NCBI GenBank assembly: GCA_022361095.1 | Contig: JAKSBO010001103.1 | Span: 1-5,751 of the forward strand | Direction: 5' to 3' | Origin: Desulfobacterales bacterium | GTDB lineage: Bacteria; Desulfobacterota; Desulfobacteria; Desulfobacterales; Desulfobacteraceae | Length of the DNA: 5,751 bases | In this document: positions 5,559 to 5,751 of the stretch, one piece after another | How positions within the stretch are numbered: position 1 is the stretch's first letter | Layout of the letters: each line of letters starts with the position of its first letter | Translations under genes and position numbers: made by a program | Notes under the pieces: model-generated | The model's input: only the letters and a program-made list of their open reading frames with translations | What the model was told of the DNA's origin: nothing | Database searches by the model: none

Positions 5559-5751
5559 TTATTCCTTGGATTCTTCGGCAGGTTCAGATGTCTCTTCAGA
5601 TTCGGTCTCTTGGGTCTCATCCTGATCATCTGCGTTTTCTTCAGCCGCATCATTGTCTTCTTTTACCTCCCCTTGCTCAGCATCTTCCGCCGTTTCCTGG
5701 GGCGCAGCTTCTTTTGCCAACCGGGCTGCCTCTTCGGCTTCCTGCTTAAGA
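5559..5751 (-). CDS. rpsF: 30S ribosomal protein bS6, C-terminal acidic tail (rest outside window)
   Basis: A minus-strand frame open to the window edge ends at TAA 5561-5559, leaving 63 complete visible codons. They encode a low-complexity acidic tail: 26 Asp or Glu, 5 Lys or Arg, many Ala, Thr and Gln, no hydrophobic core, ending EPAEESKE. The bS6 fold itself is not visible, so the name rests on position: rpsF stands directly upstream of rpsR in this operon type, 23 bases apart here. Single-stranded DNA-binding protein, which sits between rpsF and rpsR in some bacteria and also has an acidic tail, is disfavoured because the DDIPF-like end is missing. Acidic C-terminal extensions are known in bS6, where E. 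coli adds glutamates post-translationally, but this one is unusually long. Confidence 0.75.
   Translation of the reverse strand, partial: LKQEAEEAARLAKEAAPQETAEDAEQGEVKEDNDAAEENADDQDETQETESEETSEPAEESKE

Noticed and set aside
5559..5751. C-terminus of single-stranded DNA-binding protein
   Set aside because: The tail is acidic, but it ends EESKE instead of the DDIPF-type tip needed for partner binding.

Overview
The window looks like a piece of a Desulfobacterota (deltaproteobacterial) chromosome, most likely from a Desulfobacteraceae-type sulfate reducer. The basis is the gene order rpsF-rpsR-DUF2232-rplI-dnaB, the long form of HflX, a zinc-type bS18, and a DnaA C-terminus of the kind I associate with that group. 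This assignment is recognition from memory, not a search result.

Layout. Positions 1-237 (+) hold the 3' end of a gene ending in a DnaA domain IV DNA-binding module. It converges on a small cysteine-rich gene at 246-464 (-). A 283-base gene-free stretch follows (465-747). From there to the end of the window everything reads on the minus strand. In transcription order these are the acidic C-terminal tail of bS6 (rpsF, cut by the window edge), rpsR, a DUF2232 multi-pass membrane protein, rplI, the replicative helicase dnaB, and the ribosome-rescue GTPase hflX. Spacing is tight (23, 31, 45 and 63 bases, then an ATGA overlap between dnaB and hflX), which fits one operon. It links small-subunit and large-subunit ribosomal proteins, the replication fork helicase and a ribosome-splitting GTPase. 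Two hairpins lie in the operon gaps, one just before the rplI ribosome-binding site and one, very strong, just before the dnaB site. Either could set relative expression.

The most unusual thing is in the gene-free stretch. Positions 575-740 contain two diverged tandem copies of a two-hairpin unit (575-652 and 666-740). In the second hairpin of each unit, 8 of 15 base pairs differ between copies. Seven of those eight still pair, two through double compensatory changes and five through G-U/G-C or A-U/G-U exchanges that work only if the RNA is read from the plus strand. The bulged U and most of the 7-base loop are conserved. This is what selection on RNA structure looks like, and I do not recognise the family. 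A plausible minus-strand promoter for the cysteine-rich gene and a plausible plus-strand promoter for this RNA lie back to back at 500-575, so the two may form a divergent pair.
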